Below are positions 63,970 through 64,000 of a DNA stretch of 64,000 bases, piece by piece. The notes under the pieces are model-generated. The model was not told the DNA's origin, did no database searches, and worked only from the letters and a program-made list of their open reading frames with translations. Made by a program: the position numbers and the translations under genes. Location: assembly GCF_037203705.1 (NCBI RefSeq), contig NZ_JBBCAT010000002.1:248001-312000 (forward strand). Direction: 5' to 3'. Position 1 is the stretch's first letter. Each line of letters opens with the position of its first letter. The DNA comes from Prosthecomicrobium sp. N25. GTDB lineage: Bacteria > Pseudomonadota > Alphaproteobacteria > Rhizobiales > Ancalomicrobiaceae.

Positions 63970-64000
63970 ATGTCAGCCGCGAACCGCTCGGGACGTGCTA
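63970..64000 (+). CDS. Start of an unidentified gene, cut by the window edge
   Basis: ATG 63970 begins MSAANRSGRA, with a GGGGGAAC Shine-Dalgarno eight bases upstream and a TATAAT about 30 bases before it. Only ten codons are visible, too few for identification. The AT-rich gap (63839-63969) would serve both this gene and the divergent RTX gene. Confidence 0.35.
   Translation, partial: MSAANRSGRA

Larger units (their letters stand above)
61051..64000. mobile_element. Left end of a putative tRNA-Ala-associated genomic island
   Basis: Immediately after the tRNA come a truncated tyrosine-integrase gene, an antirepressor fragment and an AT-richer RTX gene, all unlike the high-GC housekeeping genes to the left. 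No second copy of the tRNA 3' end was seen in the window, so the right border is outside it or lost. Confidence 0.5.

Overview
This 64 kb window is a high-GC chromosome segment from an alphaproteobacterium, most likely of the Hyphomicrobiales (Rhizobiales). The evidence is the set of genes present: an Omp19-type lipoprotein, the very large NAD-dependent glutamate dehydrogenase, an IalB-family secreted protein, DUF1223 and DUF2794 proteins, an acnA gene divergent from cytochrome c maturation genes, sdhCDAB, and mesaconyl-CoA hydratase of the ethylmalonyl-CoA pathway. This placement is an inference from gene content; no search was run.

Layout. 0-3.3 kb: a translation and protein-targeting cluster read leftward (ffh, chorismate mutase, rpsP, rimM, partial trmD). 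3.5-7.7 kb: an AhpD-like protein, the Omp19-like lipoprotein, two related GNAT acetyltransferases, and an epimerase coupled to a second AhpD-like protein. 7.9-20.6 kb: NAD-glutamate dehydrogenase, a TTC38-like protein, a sensor kinase followed by a dipeptide-type binding protein, and an MHYT-PAS hybrid kinase. 20.8-23.8 kb: two small secreted proteins, a NUDIX hydrolase and ccmC-ccmD-ccmG. 23.9-33.9 kb: purH, a minimal zincin, rlmN, two related membrane proteins, a coupled trio (FAD oxidoreductase, pyridoxal kinase, DUF429), mesaconyl-CoA hydratase and a DinB-fold protein. 34.2-38.4 kb: sdhCDAB, interrupted between sdhA and sdhB by a VapBC-type module whose toxin is frameshifted. 38.4-50.2 kb: a peptidase coupled to an ECF sigma factor, an IalB-like protein, TerC, a GMC dehydrogenase pair, glyoxalase I, leuD, RidA, HNH endonuclease, an esterase, an AlkA-type glycosylase and DUF1223. 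50.3-60.8 kb: acnA divergent from ccmA-ccmB, a MarR/Bcr drug-efflux pair, typA, a 45-codon small gene, a GNAT and ppa. 61-64 kb: tRNA-Ala(CGC) followed by a truncated integrase, an antirepressor fragment and an AT-richer RTX calcium-binding protein, which looks like the edge of an acquired island.

How the genes work together. Central carbon metabolism is well represented: AcnA, SdhCDAB and glutamate dehydrogenase act at the TCA cycle, mesaconyl-CoA hydratase belongs to C2 assimilation, and LeuD to leucine synthesis. The Ccm proteins supply cytochrome c for respiration. The most notable structural point is that the ccm operon is cut between ccmB and ccmC, with the halves about 29.6 kb apart and in opposite orientation. 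This is exactly what one inversion of the intervening DNA would produce. Other points worth a second look are the decaying toxin-antitoxin module inside the sdh operon, a sensor kinase paired with an orphan binding protein, a structured leader upstream of terC, a repeated TTGC-TGCA promoter motif, and the tRNA-linked RTX island.
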